A DNA stretch of 64,000 nt, taken from contig JAMYGW020000002.1 in the NCBI GenBank assembly GCA_025617375.2, positions 2,852,001-2,916,000 of the forward strand, in the 5' to 3' direction. This DNA is from Acarospora socialis (taxonomy: Eukaryota > Ascomycota > Lecanoromycetes > Acarosporales > Acarosporaceae). Below are positions 46,465 to 57,913 of this stretch, piece after piece; within the stretch, counting starts at the first letter, position 1; each line of letters opens with the position of its first letter. The notes below the pieces were generated by a model, which was not told the DNA's origin, did not search any database, and worked only from the letters and a program-made list of their open reading frames with translations. Position numbers and translations under genes: made by a program.

Positions 46465-46941
46465 TCAACTTGGGTCGTGCCGGTGGCCAGCTAAATACAT
46501 CCGTTCTAAGCCATCCTCATCAGCGGCACCATCAGACCGCCACTGCGGCCATGCCCTGCAGATCTGGGCCGACCCACCACACAAAGGCCAAGGTGCAATA
46601 TGCCTATCATGCAACAGCTGATAGTTGGCAAACAGAAAATTAATCGTATCGGTGGTATCCAGCTGCTGCATCAGATCCAACACCAGCTCAGTCGGAAGGT
46701 TACGCAGTAGGCCGCATGATGCTGTCACCTGGTCGGAAGAAGGTGGCGAGAGCAAGGCGACAATTCGCTCGGTGCTGAAGGCTGGCGCTATCCCGTGGCG
46801 TCTCATCAGGTGAAATGCGGCGAAGGTGAAGCTAGCGAACTCGACCGTGGTGAGCATATTGAGGATGTTGAGGATTAGCTCGGGCGGAAGGCTGTAGATT
46901 GGAAGCTTGTACAGCGCTTGGAGTTGCTGAAAGTTAGTCAT
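46465..46941 (-). CDS. Small protein with two F-box-like motifs
   Basis: 158 residues, single exon, ATG at 46941. Two similar blocks follow each other: YSLPPELILNILNMLTTVEFASFTFA...LMRRHGIAP (about 16-53) and RNLPTELVLDLMQQLDTTDTINFLFA...LLHDRHIAP (about 79-117). Each has the LPxELxLxxxxxL core of an F-box-like helix, and each ends in xRHxIAP. The remainder is short and not distinctive. It looks like an internal duplication. Function unknown; F-box motifs would suggest Skp1 binding. It lies 67 bases beyond the stop of the PGA1-like gene on the same strand. Confidence 0.65.
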   Translation of the reverse strand: MTNFQQLQALYKLPIYSLPPELILNILNMLTTVEFASFTFAAFHLMRRHGIAPAFSTERIVALLSPPSSDQVTASCGLLRNLPTELVLDLMQQLDTTDTINFLFANYQLLHDRHIAPWPLCGGSAQICRAWPQWRSDGAADEDGLERMYLAGHRHDPS

Positions 46942-47008
46942 CTGTGGTTATTGGCGGCTTCGATGGCTTCAGACGTATTTCTGAACGAAGCGAAGTTGAT
47001 TGTAGCCT

Positions 47009-47958
47009 TCAGCTTTGCTTTTTGTCGTTCACTGAGCTTGGTCTGCGACGCTGATGATCGATAGATTGCCCCGCTGGTGAGGCCTCTACAAAGGCGGAGA
47101 GTTGCTTCCAGATGAAGTCTGATATGAACCAACCCAAAACAGCTAGACAGCTAATGTAGACTGCAGTTGGCAGCAGCGACTTGGGAAAGATGTTGAGGAT
47201 GTAGCTATCTAAGACTGTGGGGCACAGTAGATATCAGCCTTTGAGGCATTCGACAGCACTCTGAAGTCTCGCAATTCTCACGTACTGATATCAACGTCCA
47301 CTGGAAGTACATCTTTCATCAGTATCTTATTTGTGGTATAATAGTCCGCAGCGGAAAATACTTCAAGTAGAAGGATCGATGAGTGATCAATGGATGCTGA
47401 CCCGGTACCAGATCCGGCGTGTTGCCAAAACTTTGGTCGAGATTCCTCAACAGTCGTCCCAGAGGGCTGACGGGACTCAGAGTATAAAGCCAGGGACGAA
47501 ATGAGTGCGGGCGTCTCAAAGACCTCTTTCAACGTGTGTGGAAAGAGCCAGAACTGCGTTGGTTGCTATATAGGATACCCCGCGTCAGCTGTTCACTTTC
47601 TCTGTGGACCATCCGACAATCTGTGGAGGTCGGCAAAAGGTCAAGGGTAAAAATATGGAAAGCGTACCGTTGCAGCCCAGCAAATCCTGGTCTCATAGCG
47701 GCGACCTGGTTCTAATCCATCAAGTAGAACCCATGATGCTTTGCCTTTGGGAGATTTGTCTTGCGGAAACTCCGCAGCCAGTTTGGTCCGCAAGGACGAA
47801 TGGACTGGAGAGATGCGGTCTAAGTTGAGGTCGTCTAGATTGGGATGCGTCGTTGGAATTGCTATGCTCGCTGGAGCAAGAAAGATCACTTTCTCCACAT
47901 TTGCAGAAACACAAGCTACCCAGAGGATTAGAATGGCTATGTGTATCTGCTTGAGCAT
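47009..47958 (-). CDS. PGA1: ER membrane protein, GPI mannosyltransferase II co-activator family (Pga1-like)
   Basis: Proposed CDS complement(join(47009..47214,47286..47565,47668..47958)), 258 residues; introns 71 (GTACGT...ACAG) and 102 bases (GTACGC...ATAG). Signal sequence at residues 1-20 (MLKQIHIAILILWVACVSA), then a luminal domain with VEKVIFLAP, LEPGRRYETRICWAATQPT and FETPALISSLALYSESRQP, all characteristic of the fungal Pga1 family; a single transmembrane helix near residues 200-222 (LPTAVYISCLAVLGWFI) and a basic cytosolic tail. Yeast Pga1 partners Gpi18 in adding the second mannose of GPI anchors. I start at 47958 rather than at the farther ATG at 48030 because the signal sequence begins there. 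Divergent from alpha-tubulin with 344 bases between starts. Confidence 0.85.
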
Positions 47959-48302
47959 TCTGTGGGAGAGCTCCAGAAGTGAATGAGGCTCCGAGATGTA
48001 GCAACATCGTATGTTACCGTTTATCGGCAAGAATTAACCAGAGTGAAAACTGGTTAGCTCCGGTCGCTTTTGAGAGACGCGCTTTCACCTCGCGCTAGTC
48101 ACCCTGGTCGAGAAGCGAAACTAAAGAAACACACAACAAACCTTCCCACCACTCTGTTACAATCCCCCCAATCCTTGTTGCTTGCTGACACTCACTCTCG
48201 AACTGCGTTGATCAAAACAGCACACGGCTTTCTTCGCGTGATTCCCACTTCGAGGACGACTGTATTGATACACTCTCAGACTCGTCTTCGCAAGTGCTCA
48301 CC
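47959..48302. promoter_or_regulatory. Compact bidirectional promoter, PGA1-like / alpha-tubulin
   Basis: 344 bases between divergent ATGs. The tubulin side is pyrimidine-rich (CTTCCCACCACTC, ACAATCCCCCC) as usual for strongly expressed fungal genes. No TATA box is clear. Confidence 0.55.
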
Positions 48303-50008
48303 ATGAGAGAGGTTATCAGTTTGAACGGTAAGTTTTTTCCTTCGCGCCTTGACCTCCTGAAAGTGCATTACCCCACTATCCAAACCACCATGATACTGAC
48401 GACTCGGGGTGGACAGTTGGCCAAGCCGGCTGCCAGATTGCCAACTCGTGTTGGGAGGTAAGCTATCCTAAGAGATCGGAGCCATAGGTATTACAGCTTT
48501 GGTGGCAGCCAACTGATATTTTCGTGTTGTGCCTTATAGCTTTACTGCCTTGAGCATGGTATTCAGGTATGCGAAATATCCTCTCCTACGTCTCCTTTAC
48601 CACATACCGATAGACGACTGACCATCATTCACGTATAGCCTGATGGCTATCTCACCGAGGAGCGTAAAGCTGCGGATCCGGACCAAGGCTTCAGCACCTT
48701 CTTCTCGGAGACAGGCCAGGGAAAATATGTGCCCCGCACGATTTACTGTGATCTCGAGCCCAACGTTGTCGACGAGGTTCGGACTGGCACTTATAGGAGT
48801 TTGTTCCACCCAGAGCAGATGATCACAGGGAAGGAAGACGCGTCAAACAACTATGCTCGCGGTCACTACACTGTTGGCAAAGAATTAATAGATCAAGTCT
48901 TGGATAAAGTTCGACACGTTGCGGACAACTGCACCGGCCTCCAAGGCTTCCTGGTGTTTCACTCTTTCGGTGGTGGAACTGGGTCCGGTTTCGGTGCGCT
49001 GCTCATGGAACGCCTATCCGTCGACTATGGCAAGAAGTGCAAGCTGGAATTCTGCGTTTACCCTGCTCCTCAAGTCGCCACCTCGGTCGTTGAGCCATAC
49101 AATTCAATCCTGACGACTCACACCACCCTCGAGCACTCAGACTGCAGCTTCATGGTTGACAACGAAGCAATTTATGACATATGCCGAAGAAACTTAGGGA
49201 TTGAGAGGCCGAGTTACGAAAACCTGAATCGCCTGATCGCTCAAGGTATGTAGATGAGCATCCGTCATGATCTGTGAGACGAACTAAAGTCCGCAATAGT
49301 CGTGTCGTCTATCACGGCTTCCCTTCGCTTCGATGGCTCGCTCAATGTCGACCTCAACGAGTTCCAAACCAACCTCGTTCCCTACCCTCGCATCCATTTC
49401 CCGTTGGTCGCCTATGCTCCTGTGGTCTCCGCGGCCAAGGCGTCCCACGAGGCCAACTCGGTGCAAGAAATCTCGATGTCATGCTTCGAGCCCAACAACC
49501 AGATGGTCAAGTGCGATCCCCGTAACGGGAAGTACATGGCAACCTGCCTTTTGTACCGCGGCGATGTTGTTCCGAAGGATGTCCACGGTGCTGTTGCTAC
49601 CTTGAAGACAAAGCGTACGATCCAGTTCGTTGACTGGTGTCCTACCGGGTTCAAGATCGGTATCTGTTACCAGCCCCCGCAAATGGTGCCTAACGGAGAT
49701 CTGGCCAAGGTCAACCGTGCTGTGTAAGTCTTTCCCTGTTCTGCAACAGTAAAGTTGCAGCCGTACTAACACACTCTAGGTGCATGCTGTCCAACACCAC
49801 CGCAATTGCGGAAGCTTGGTCTGCGCTGTCGCATAAGTTTGACCTCATGTACAGCAAGCGCGCCTTCGTACACTGGTATGTTGGGGAGGGTATGGAGGAG
49901 GGCGAGTTCTCTGAGGCTAGAGAAGATCTGGCAGCGCTTGAGAGAGACTACGAGGAGGTCGCAACCGACTCTGTCGAAGGCGAAGAAGGCGCCGAAGCCG
50001 AATACTAG
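48303..50008 (+). CDS. Alpha-tubulin
   Basis: Proposed CDS join(48303..48327,48417..48457,48540..48566,48639..49245,49300..49723,49780..50008), exactly 450 residues, the standard length. The first three exons are tiny (25, 41 and 27 bases); five introns of 54-89 bases. [13 protein letters not shown] starts the protein; the GTP-binding GGGTGSG loop lies at about 142-148; [16 protein letters not shown] and the acidic tail ending EAEY are present, so the C-terminal tyrosine is kept. It forms the microtubule heterodimer with beta-tubulin. No lesion or unusual change seen. Placement next to EDE1 is tandem on the same strand. Confidence 0.97.
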
Positions 50009-50836
50009 GCGACGTGTCTGGGGACCCGACGATCGTTGATGTTGGTCAAGCAGTGGGAATCCCCCTTGCCGGATCATTCACGCATCTCTAACAGCCACAT
50101 CTTTGCCCCATCCGCGCAATCCAGATTGTTTCAGCGTGCTTCACATTGAGATCGAGGCTCCAGTTTGTACAAGGTTTTAATCGAGTTGTTCATGAGTTCT
50201 GTTCCTGCTCGGCGGCCTGGATGTTCCGGGATGCTAAGGGGTTCAAAGGCACGGAGTGGCTAGATGAATGAACGACCGATTGACGACACCATCCTGCAAT
50301 CACAGAAAGTAACACTAGAATGCAATCGAGATCCCCAGGGCTACCGCGTAGTAATGAAGACTTGTAGCACGATAATACTTATTAACCATCCTTGCCGGAA
50401 AGGCGTCATTATGAGTAGGCCTAGGGACCACATGTGGGCAGCTTGATATAGCTGCTGAGAGCTCATTAGTATACTACAGTCTTCGGAGCCTTATAATAAA
50501 AGCATCTGATTTCGTTGGCTGATATTTAATTTTAAGGAGCGGAGAATTGATATAGTTGGTTGGATGACATGCAGTAGCGAGCAGTGGTGCTGTTTGCCAG
50601 CCTCGTCCGCGTGGGTCGACGTCGCCCACAGTCCTATATAAGTGACGCCGGGCCACAGTCAACCCCCACGAAATGTACACTTTTCTTGTCGTATCCCTCT
50701 AATATTTGCTGGTTGGCGTGATTCAGCTTGAGCTGGTTGCCCTCGAGCTTGCTATCGAGCTGTGGACTCCTCGTGTATAGCTTTAAGGGCGTCTCTACAA
50801 CACAATCATCAAAGCTGGCCAGCTTAGCTGAAGGTC
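50009..50836. promoter_or_regulatory. Intergenic region, tubulin 3' end and EDE1 promoter
   Basis: 0.83 kb. AT-rich at 50360-50570, then a CGCG/GTCGACGTCG-rich segment around 50605-50650 and a TATATAAG box at 50635-50642, about 200 bases before the EDE1 ATG. No other gene. Confidence 0.5.
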
Positions 50837-53800
50837 ATGGCAGTGTTCAATGGAGCCACGGAGCAAAGTACATCAATTCTGTTACATGGTCATATTCTCT
50901 CTGGTATTTGAAGCGGAGCTGACAAGGTTTATGCATTGTGTTAGGTCACCCTAACTTGAACCTCACTCCCGACGAGAAGCGTGTGTTCGGTCAGCTCTTT
51001 GCTGCTGCAGACACCGACAATATAGGCGTCGTTACTGGGGAAGTCGCAGTGAAGTTCTTTGAAAGGACTAAGCTGGCCCCTACAACGTTAGGAGAGGTCT
51101 GGACGCTACCTTGCTTAGATCGTGTAGCATCATGTTAACTATGGCCGCCCACAGATTTGGCAGATTGCTGATACCGAGAATCGTGGACTCCTCACGCCTG
51201 CTGGGTTTGGAGTGGTGCTGAGGCTAATCGGACACGCGCAAGCTGGACGGGAACCTACACCAGAACTTGCCCTTAGGCGTACGTCCATACCATTGAAGAT
51301 GAGAGGCACAGGTGCTGACCTCAGAAACAATGCAGCCGGCCCGCTACCGAAGTTTGACGGGTTCACCACCGCGACTAATGTTCCACCACAACATGCACCT
51401 CCGGCGGTATTACAACCACAAGCTAGTGGACCCATAAGAGTGCCGCCCTTGAGCCCTGAGAAAGTCAGCGAATACACGTCCATCTTCGAAAATGCAGGGT
51501 CTCGGGATGGCATACTTCCGGGTAATGTGTTGTCCCGGATGGAAAGGCCGTGCAGCTAATATCAATTGTTGCGTAGGAGATATCGCAAAACAGATTTTCG
51601 AAAGAGCAAGATTACCGAATGAAGTTCTTGGGCGAGTGTGGAACCTTGCAGACACTGAGCAACGAGGATTTTTGGATGTCACCGGCTTTATAATAGCAAT
51701 GCATCTGCTTGCGTCATATAAGAATGGTTCGTTACGGGCCCTACCACAGATTCTGCCCCCGGGTCTGTATGAGGTAGCTTCAAGGCGAGGCGCACCCCAG
51801 AGGCAAATGACTGGACCTGGCTCGCGGCCCATGCCAGGAGGCTTTCCTGTGTCCGGAATGCAGCGGCAGTTTAGTACCCAGGAAGCGCGACCTCCATCGA
51901 GCCCAATAACTAGACAAGCCTATAGTACACCGCCCTTATCTGCGCAAACGACTGGTAGCAATTGGGCTATTAGTCCTCAAGATAAGGCGCAGTTTGACAA
52001 TATCTATGCTTCAGTGGACAAGGCAAATCGGGGATTCATTACTGGTGAACAGGCCGTGGCATTCTTCAGTAACTCCAGGTTGCCAGAAGATATCTTGGCT
52101 CAGATCTGGGATCTCGCAGATATCAAATCGGAGGGCCAACTCAACAGGGATGAGTTTGCTGTGGCTATGTACCTCATTCGGCAGCAACGTGGAAAGCGAG
52201 ACGGCAGAAGCGTTCTACCGTCAACCCTACCTGCTGACCTTGTTCCTCCAAGCATGCGACGGCAACCCATTCCACCTTCTCAGCCTACTGCTCCAATGTT
52301 TGACAATGCTGCCAATATCACAGCACCGAAGTCAGCCTCGGCGGACCTGTTTGGCTTGGATGCCATATCGCCGCAGGTCCCGCAGTCTACCGGTGGCTCT
52401 ACGGTAAATACATCAAATACCCCACAAAGAATATCAGAGTCACCTCAGCAATCGCAGTCATCGTCAGTCTTCAAACCCTTCGTGCCTTCGTCCACTTTCG
52501 GACAGAACATGCTATCTTCGCAAACAACAGGAGGATCGGCTAGTGGGCCACCTTTGCAGGATCGTGGTTTCGCGCAGCAACAGCAGCAGCCATACGAGGT
52601 GGATGACCTGCTTGGTGATAATGATCCCGAAATCAGCAAGAACCTTACACAAGAGACGACAGAGCTCGCGAATCTATCGAATCAAGTAGGCACATTGTCT
52701 AGGCAAATGCAGGAAGTCAAATCAAAGAGGTCCTCGACGGAGCAGGAGTTGTCTCGGGCGAGCTCACAGAAACGAGATTTCGAGTCCAGACTTGCACAAC
52801 TCCGAACCTTGTACGAAAATGAAGTCAAGGAAGTTAGAATCCTGGAAGAACGTCTGTCTGTCGCTAGCAACGATACCAAAAAGCTACAACAGGAGATTGC
52901 CAAAATAGAGGGTACTCTTCAAGACCTGCAAAATCAGCACAGTCAGACTGCGGCGTCTTCGCAGGCAGATCAGCAGGAGAATACAAGCCTCAAGGGGCGT
53001 ATTCGACAAACTAACATTGAAATTGCGGAGCTAAAATCTCAGCTAGAGAGGGTAAGGTCCGATGCACGGCAGCAAAAGGGTCTAGTCGCTATCAATAAGA
53101 AGCAGCTAGTTACCAACGAAGCAGAACGGGATAAGCTCCATGGCGAGCTCCACGGGGCTTCAAGAGAGCTCGCTGAAGCTACTCGGGAAGCTGAAGAGAG
53201 TAGGAAAATGGTGCAATCTCCTTCTCAAGTACAGAATCCGCCGCCTATAGTTAGTCCTGCTACCTCGACCAGCAGCCAGAGCATGAATCCTTTCTTCAGA
53301 CGGGCACCAACAGTTGCCTCGGAAACCACGACGTCTTCAATACCATTTGGACGACAAACGGGCACATCCGGAGACCATAGCTCATTCGACAGCGTCTTTG
53401 GGCCATCCTATAACTCTCCGGCACCGGCATCCGGCACACCTAACACCGACAAACCCAAGACTTCATTTAGAACTGAATCCCCGGGCCAAGTGCGCGAAAA
53501 GCCGCCTGTCTCAGCATCCCCCGGCGGCCAGTTAGTTCGCTCGACAGAAGGTTCTGACTTGCAAACACCCTCAACGTCACCGCCGCCATCAGCATTCAAT
53601 GACTCCCCGCAGACAACGGAACCGCCAGCGCCACCAAAGTCGAGGCAAATCACATCTAGCTTCCTACCCCTTCGCGAAAACACCCAACGTTCGGATTCTG
53701 TCAGCTCGTCCGTCAAGGTGTCCGCACCTGCAAGCCGATTCGGTGGTGAGCAGGAAAGTGCGGTCGATGCACCAACCGAGGTGAATGCAAGTCAAGGTCG

Positions 53801-55548
53801 ACGTACATCTAAGGGAGTTGGGGGCAGTGACACGAGGAACAATGAGAGTGCTAGTTCTCGTCCAAGCTCGCCATATCTGCAACGGACTTCATCCGCGTCG
53901 CCTACGGCGAGCGACAAGACCCGACGTGCTTCCACATCTGCGGAAAAAGGGGACCCATATTCTGAGTTTGGGCTGCCAACCTTACCAGGTGATATCCCGG
54001 GAGCGTTCCCCGGAGAGATGACTCCACCGGCGCAACCGCAAGCTCCTAGCGTGACTGATAGTAGTAATCGTAATTCCGAGGACGCTTTGAATAGTCGTTC
54101 AGACCCATTTGCACTCGGGAAGAACAAAGTTGGAGGGTCTAAAACTGTCAAAGATGATTTTGACGCAGCATTTGCCGGTTTCGGGGCACCTAAGCCAGTG
54201 GAAGAGGCACAGAACAATGGCGGCATTCCTGCGCCGGATTCGGGAAAGGCACACAAGGAGTTCCCACCAATCCAAGATCTTGGTGCAGACGAAGACAGCG
54301 ACAGTGCCAGCGAGCAAGGCTTCGACGACGACTTCACGGCCACTTCGCCTCATCGCCGACACCCAAGCTCGAATGAAGCGGCCCCAAAGGTATCCGAGCC
54401 TGAATCCGACGCCAACAACCGGCCAACAGGTCTTGCCCCGCCACGTCCAAGTATGATGACGATGGCTTCGACCGCAAGTCAACTACCTACTCCTGGAGCT
54501 CAGATGTCTCCGCCAACGTATGAGCAGACTGTGCACTCGCACAATGGGGACTCAAGTTCACCTAGAGATGCAAATCAATTTCCGCCAGAGTTCAGCGGTC
54601 TTCTACCAGCAAGAGAGGATCCAACTTCTTCTCCGCCAGTGTCGCAATCACCTGAACGCACCTTTGGAGCTTTACCTTCCGGAGGTCAGGCCCTCTTCAA
54701 TCCATCCTTCCGAGCGAGGGATGCACCAAGTGCTGCTGATGGTGGGCATCACGCGCCATCCGGACCAAGCTTTCCGGATAATTTGCCGGTAAGGGCTCCG
54801 TCAAACGCATACGAAAGCATGTTTCCTGGCCAGGAGAGGCCGCCAGTGCAACAGCAGTCCCCGCAGCATATACCAGGCAAAAATGCTCCCTCTGACGATT
54901 TTGACGATGCATTTGCCGATCTTGCAGATGCCAGGGAAGCAGATGACAAAGGTGACGATGAATTTGGGGGGAACCATCGTGATGGATTCGACGAATTCAA
55001 CCCGATCTTCGACTCCCCAGCGACTACCAAGTCAAGTACTCTGGAGTCTGCGAGCAGTACAATCCAGCCTGAGGATACTTCTCATGGCTTCGGGAATAGT
55101 ATCGGTGGGTTTTCTCAAAGCTCCCAGGTTAGACAGCCCCATCAGCAATCGCTGGTAAACTCATCGCACGATTGGGACGCTATCTTCGCCGGGATCGACA
55201 CGCCACAAGGTGAAGTGAGCAAGCCGATTCTTCCACCGAGGGACGAATCTTATTTTCCAGGCAGTGGCGGTCAAGCGGGGGCGTCGGCAAACACAGTTGC
55301 TGGAAACAAAACCAGCTCGAATCAACCACCGCTGGGACGCGCTCTGACTGCCAGTTCCGAGCATGACGATCCAATATTGAAGAGACTGACCGGCATGGGT
55401 TACCCACGAGACCGGTCTTTAGAGGCGCTCGAGAAGTTTGACTACAATATCGACAAGGTAAGCGGCAGCCGTGTGAGAACGATTGTCGAATGTGGTAGTA
55501 ATCATTCACTATGTCTAGGCCGCCGATTACCTTACGTCGAAGTCGTGA
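50837..55548 (+). CDS. EDE1: EH-domain endocytic scaffold Ede1
   Basis: Proposed CDS join(50837..50888,50945..51096,51155..51521,51577..55457,55519..55548), 1493 residues; introns 55-61 bases. Three EH domains: about 22-110 (LNLTPDEKRVFGQLFAAAD...IWQIADTENRG across the second intron), 165-250 (GRVWNLADTEQRGFLD) and 320-410 (IWDLADIKSEGQLNRDEFAVAMYL). A coiled coil of about 195 residues spans 541-736. A long disordered Pro/Ser/Thr/Asp-rich region follows, with repeated DDFDDAFA/DDFDAAFAGF acidic-aromatic motifs, and a UBA domain closes the protein (about 1453-1493, LTGMGYPRDRSLEALEKFDYNIDKAADYL), split by the last intron. Ede1 (Eps15-like) is an early clathrin-site scaffold binding NPF cargo adaptors and ubiquitin. 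Only the 52-base first exon is tentative, but it restores frame and precedes a good GTCATA...TTAG intron with a CTGAC branch site. Confidence 0.92.
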
Positions 55549-56095
55549 GTGTGGTCAGAGCAACGTAAGGTGGCATCTGGTTCCATACCCTGGTGGAGAT
55601 TACGGTCGCGGGCTACGGTCCTCTGGCCAGATTTGGGGTTTGGCGTACCGCGTGCATAGCTTGCGTGTCTTTGTTTGCGGTGATATCGTACAGAATGCTC
55701 TTGTACTTGTGTACAATAATAACCCTACTTGTAGTCATACTGGTCTCATCAAATGGTAATATATTCTAATAATTCACTAGTCAGTTCGACGATTCTGGCA
55801 ACGAGCATAGGCTGCATGCATGATCCAAAAGTTAGCCTTTAGTTGTTAGTTCCTCGCCATCTTGTGGTGAGCTGAGAAGTGAATTGAAGTTGAGCCACAA
55901 TAGTGTGGCGCAGCCTCGCCACAACCTCCACGATTACGTAGATCGCCAACCGGGTATTCACTGCAACATCGCCTCATGCCTTAAAAAGCCTCACCTACTC
56001 TTCTCAGTCCTACCTTCCTCAGTCCTACTCTCCTCATAGTTTTCATAATTACGCACAATTCCATTTGATATCACAAGAACAGATATTTCAATACC
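55549..56095. promoter_or_regulatory. Intergenic region, EDE1 3' end and WW gene promoter
   Basis: 0.55 kb; tandem CTCAGTCCTAC repeats of about 16 bases lie at 56002-56036 in the leader of the WW gene. No gene. Confidence 0.5.
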
Positions 56096-56992
56096 ATGGC
56101 GGACTTTGTTCCCCCTCCTGGACCTCCTCCGCCTAAGGTGCCAGAAGGCTGGAAAGCTCTATGGAATGAGCAGTACAAGGAGTGGTATGTCGCGCCTGCA
56201 TTTTCAATTCACTTCATGTCAATCAACGCGTAAACACATCTGACCTTTGGTTTTCCTAGGTTCTACGTAAACATCTTCACCAAACAGTCGCAATGGGAGC
56301 GGCCTACCGAGCCAGCCCATGGAGCCTTTTCCGACACCCCACCGCCAGGCGCACCGCCGACGTACTCACAAGGACCCAGCCAAACCGTTCCAGGCGAAAA
56401 GAGCGGCCACAGCACCGCGGACGCCGACGCTCGTTACGCCGCCCAACTCCAAGCGGAAGAAGACGCTCGTGCCGCGGCAGCCGGGCGTCCTGTGTCCCGC
56501 AACAACGCGCAGCAAGATTACCAGAACACGGCCATGCCGTACGATCAGCAACAACTACCGCCTAGGCCGCAAGAAAGGAGCGGTGGCCACAAAGGCCTCT
56601 TGGGGAAGCTGATGGGAAAAGTCAGCCAACCCCACCAGGGCTACGGACAGCAACCGCATGGCGGCGCGTTTCCAGGCTACCCTCCTCAACAAGCGGGTTA
56701 CGGCCAACCTGCTTATGGTGCGTTCCCATCGCAGGGTTATGGTGGCGGTTATGGTGGCGGCTACCCCCCACAAGGTTATGGAGGGGGCTATGGGCAGCAG
56801 CCGATGAGGAGGACTGGTGGTGGTGGCATGGGAGCTGGCGGGGCGGCTGCCCTCGGACTGGGAGGAGGGTTGCTTGGAGGGATGATGTTGGGCGAAGCCA
56901 TGGAAGATCATGATGGAGGGGGTTATGGTAGTGGTAGCGATGGTGGTGGCGGCTATGACGATGGTGGAGATATGGGTGGTGGAGACTTCTAG
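56096..56992 (+). CDS. WW-domain protein with Gly/Tyr-rich tail
   Basis: Proposed CDS join(56096..56184,56260..56992), 273 residues, one 75-base intron (GTATGT...CTAG) that splits the WW domain (about 15-45: VPEGWKALWNEQYKEWFYVN...SQWERP), as in the other WW gene at 36401-38130. Then a Pro/Ala linker with an ADARYAAQLQAEEDARAAA helix, a basic patch (GLLGKLMGKVSQ), Gly/Tyr/Gln-rich repeats (YGGGYGGGYPPQGYGGGYG), a hydrophobic Gly/Ala/Leu stretch (GGAAALGLGGGLLGGMMLGEAM, split: GGAAALGLGGG then LLGGMMLGEAM) and an acidic Gly end (DDGGDMGGGDF). This layout is widespread in Pezizomycotina but uncharacterised. The Gly/Leu stretch could insert in or bind membranes. The ORF is intact. Confidence 0.88.
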
Positions 56993-57913
56993 ATCAGAGT
57001 GGTTGTGAGGTAGGGAGGTGGCTTGGCCGGCCTCCAAAGGCTCGATTGACTTGTGTCTCCTTACTGATTGTCTTCTTGCTGAACTGTCTCCCCAGCCTAT
57101 CAGTAGATTACTTAAGAGGCGTTAGATGGCTTCCGATCATGTTGAACCGATTGATCTCAACCCGTCAGTGATATGTTGTGCTTCCTGGCTCTGTCTTTTG
57201 TCAATAATGACAGCTAACACGCGTTTGAAGTCGCCTTGTGAGCGGCTGTTGTGACAAAAGTCTTAGCGCCAATAATTGACAGTCTGTTTGGTGATACTTC
57301 GCCACTGTTCTGCCGACCTCGAACCTTTTCTGGCCAGGCAATGGTTCGGTAGCCTTTCTCTACACGTTCGTAATCTTGTAATACCCAGGTACTCTTTACG
57401 CCTTATATTCTAAACAGACGTTGAGTCTTTGGAGAAGGGATACTCGGTCTCGCCGGCTCGCTTCCGAGATATTGCGGTGGGATTAGGGCAGGGTGTTACG
57501 CACAAGTCTATCACAGAAGCCTTAGAGGTACTACAACAGCGTCTAGCTGAGAACGTGAGATGAGCGCATGTCATATGAGGCCGCTTTCAGGTGCCGATAT
57601 CTACTAGGTTTATTCGATCTGTGGGTGCTCACATATTGTTCAAGGGTAAGTGAATCTTATAAAGGCATGATTCCACGAAGACACAGCTCAATAAACCCCC
57701 GCAGAGCCTTCAAGTCCAGTGAAGCAACACTTGCTCTACCTCCGTGCTGAGGGACACCCTCGACCGGCAACCTGAGCATTACTTCATGAACGCTCCATCA
57801 GTCCATTAATACCACAGTCAACAGGTTATATCATATCGTCTAAGGTCCTCACTGGTATATAACCTAATATTCCAATGTTTTAACTTACCGTTGACCATAT
57901 CTCTCAAGAGAAT
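56993..57913. other. Intergenic region
   Basis: 0.92 kb with no supported gene; short open frames only. Promoter of the 2EXR-like gene at the right end. Confidence 0.45.

Noticed and set aside
46938-47132. Minus-strand open frame overlapping the PGA1-like last exon
   Set aside because: Different frame from the supported exon 47009-47214; a shadow.
47959-48030. Longer start of the PGA1-like protein at 48030
   Set aside because: It would bury the signal sequence behind 24 polar residues; the ATG at 47958 gives a clean signal peptide.
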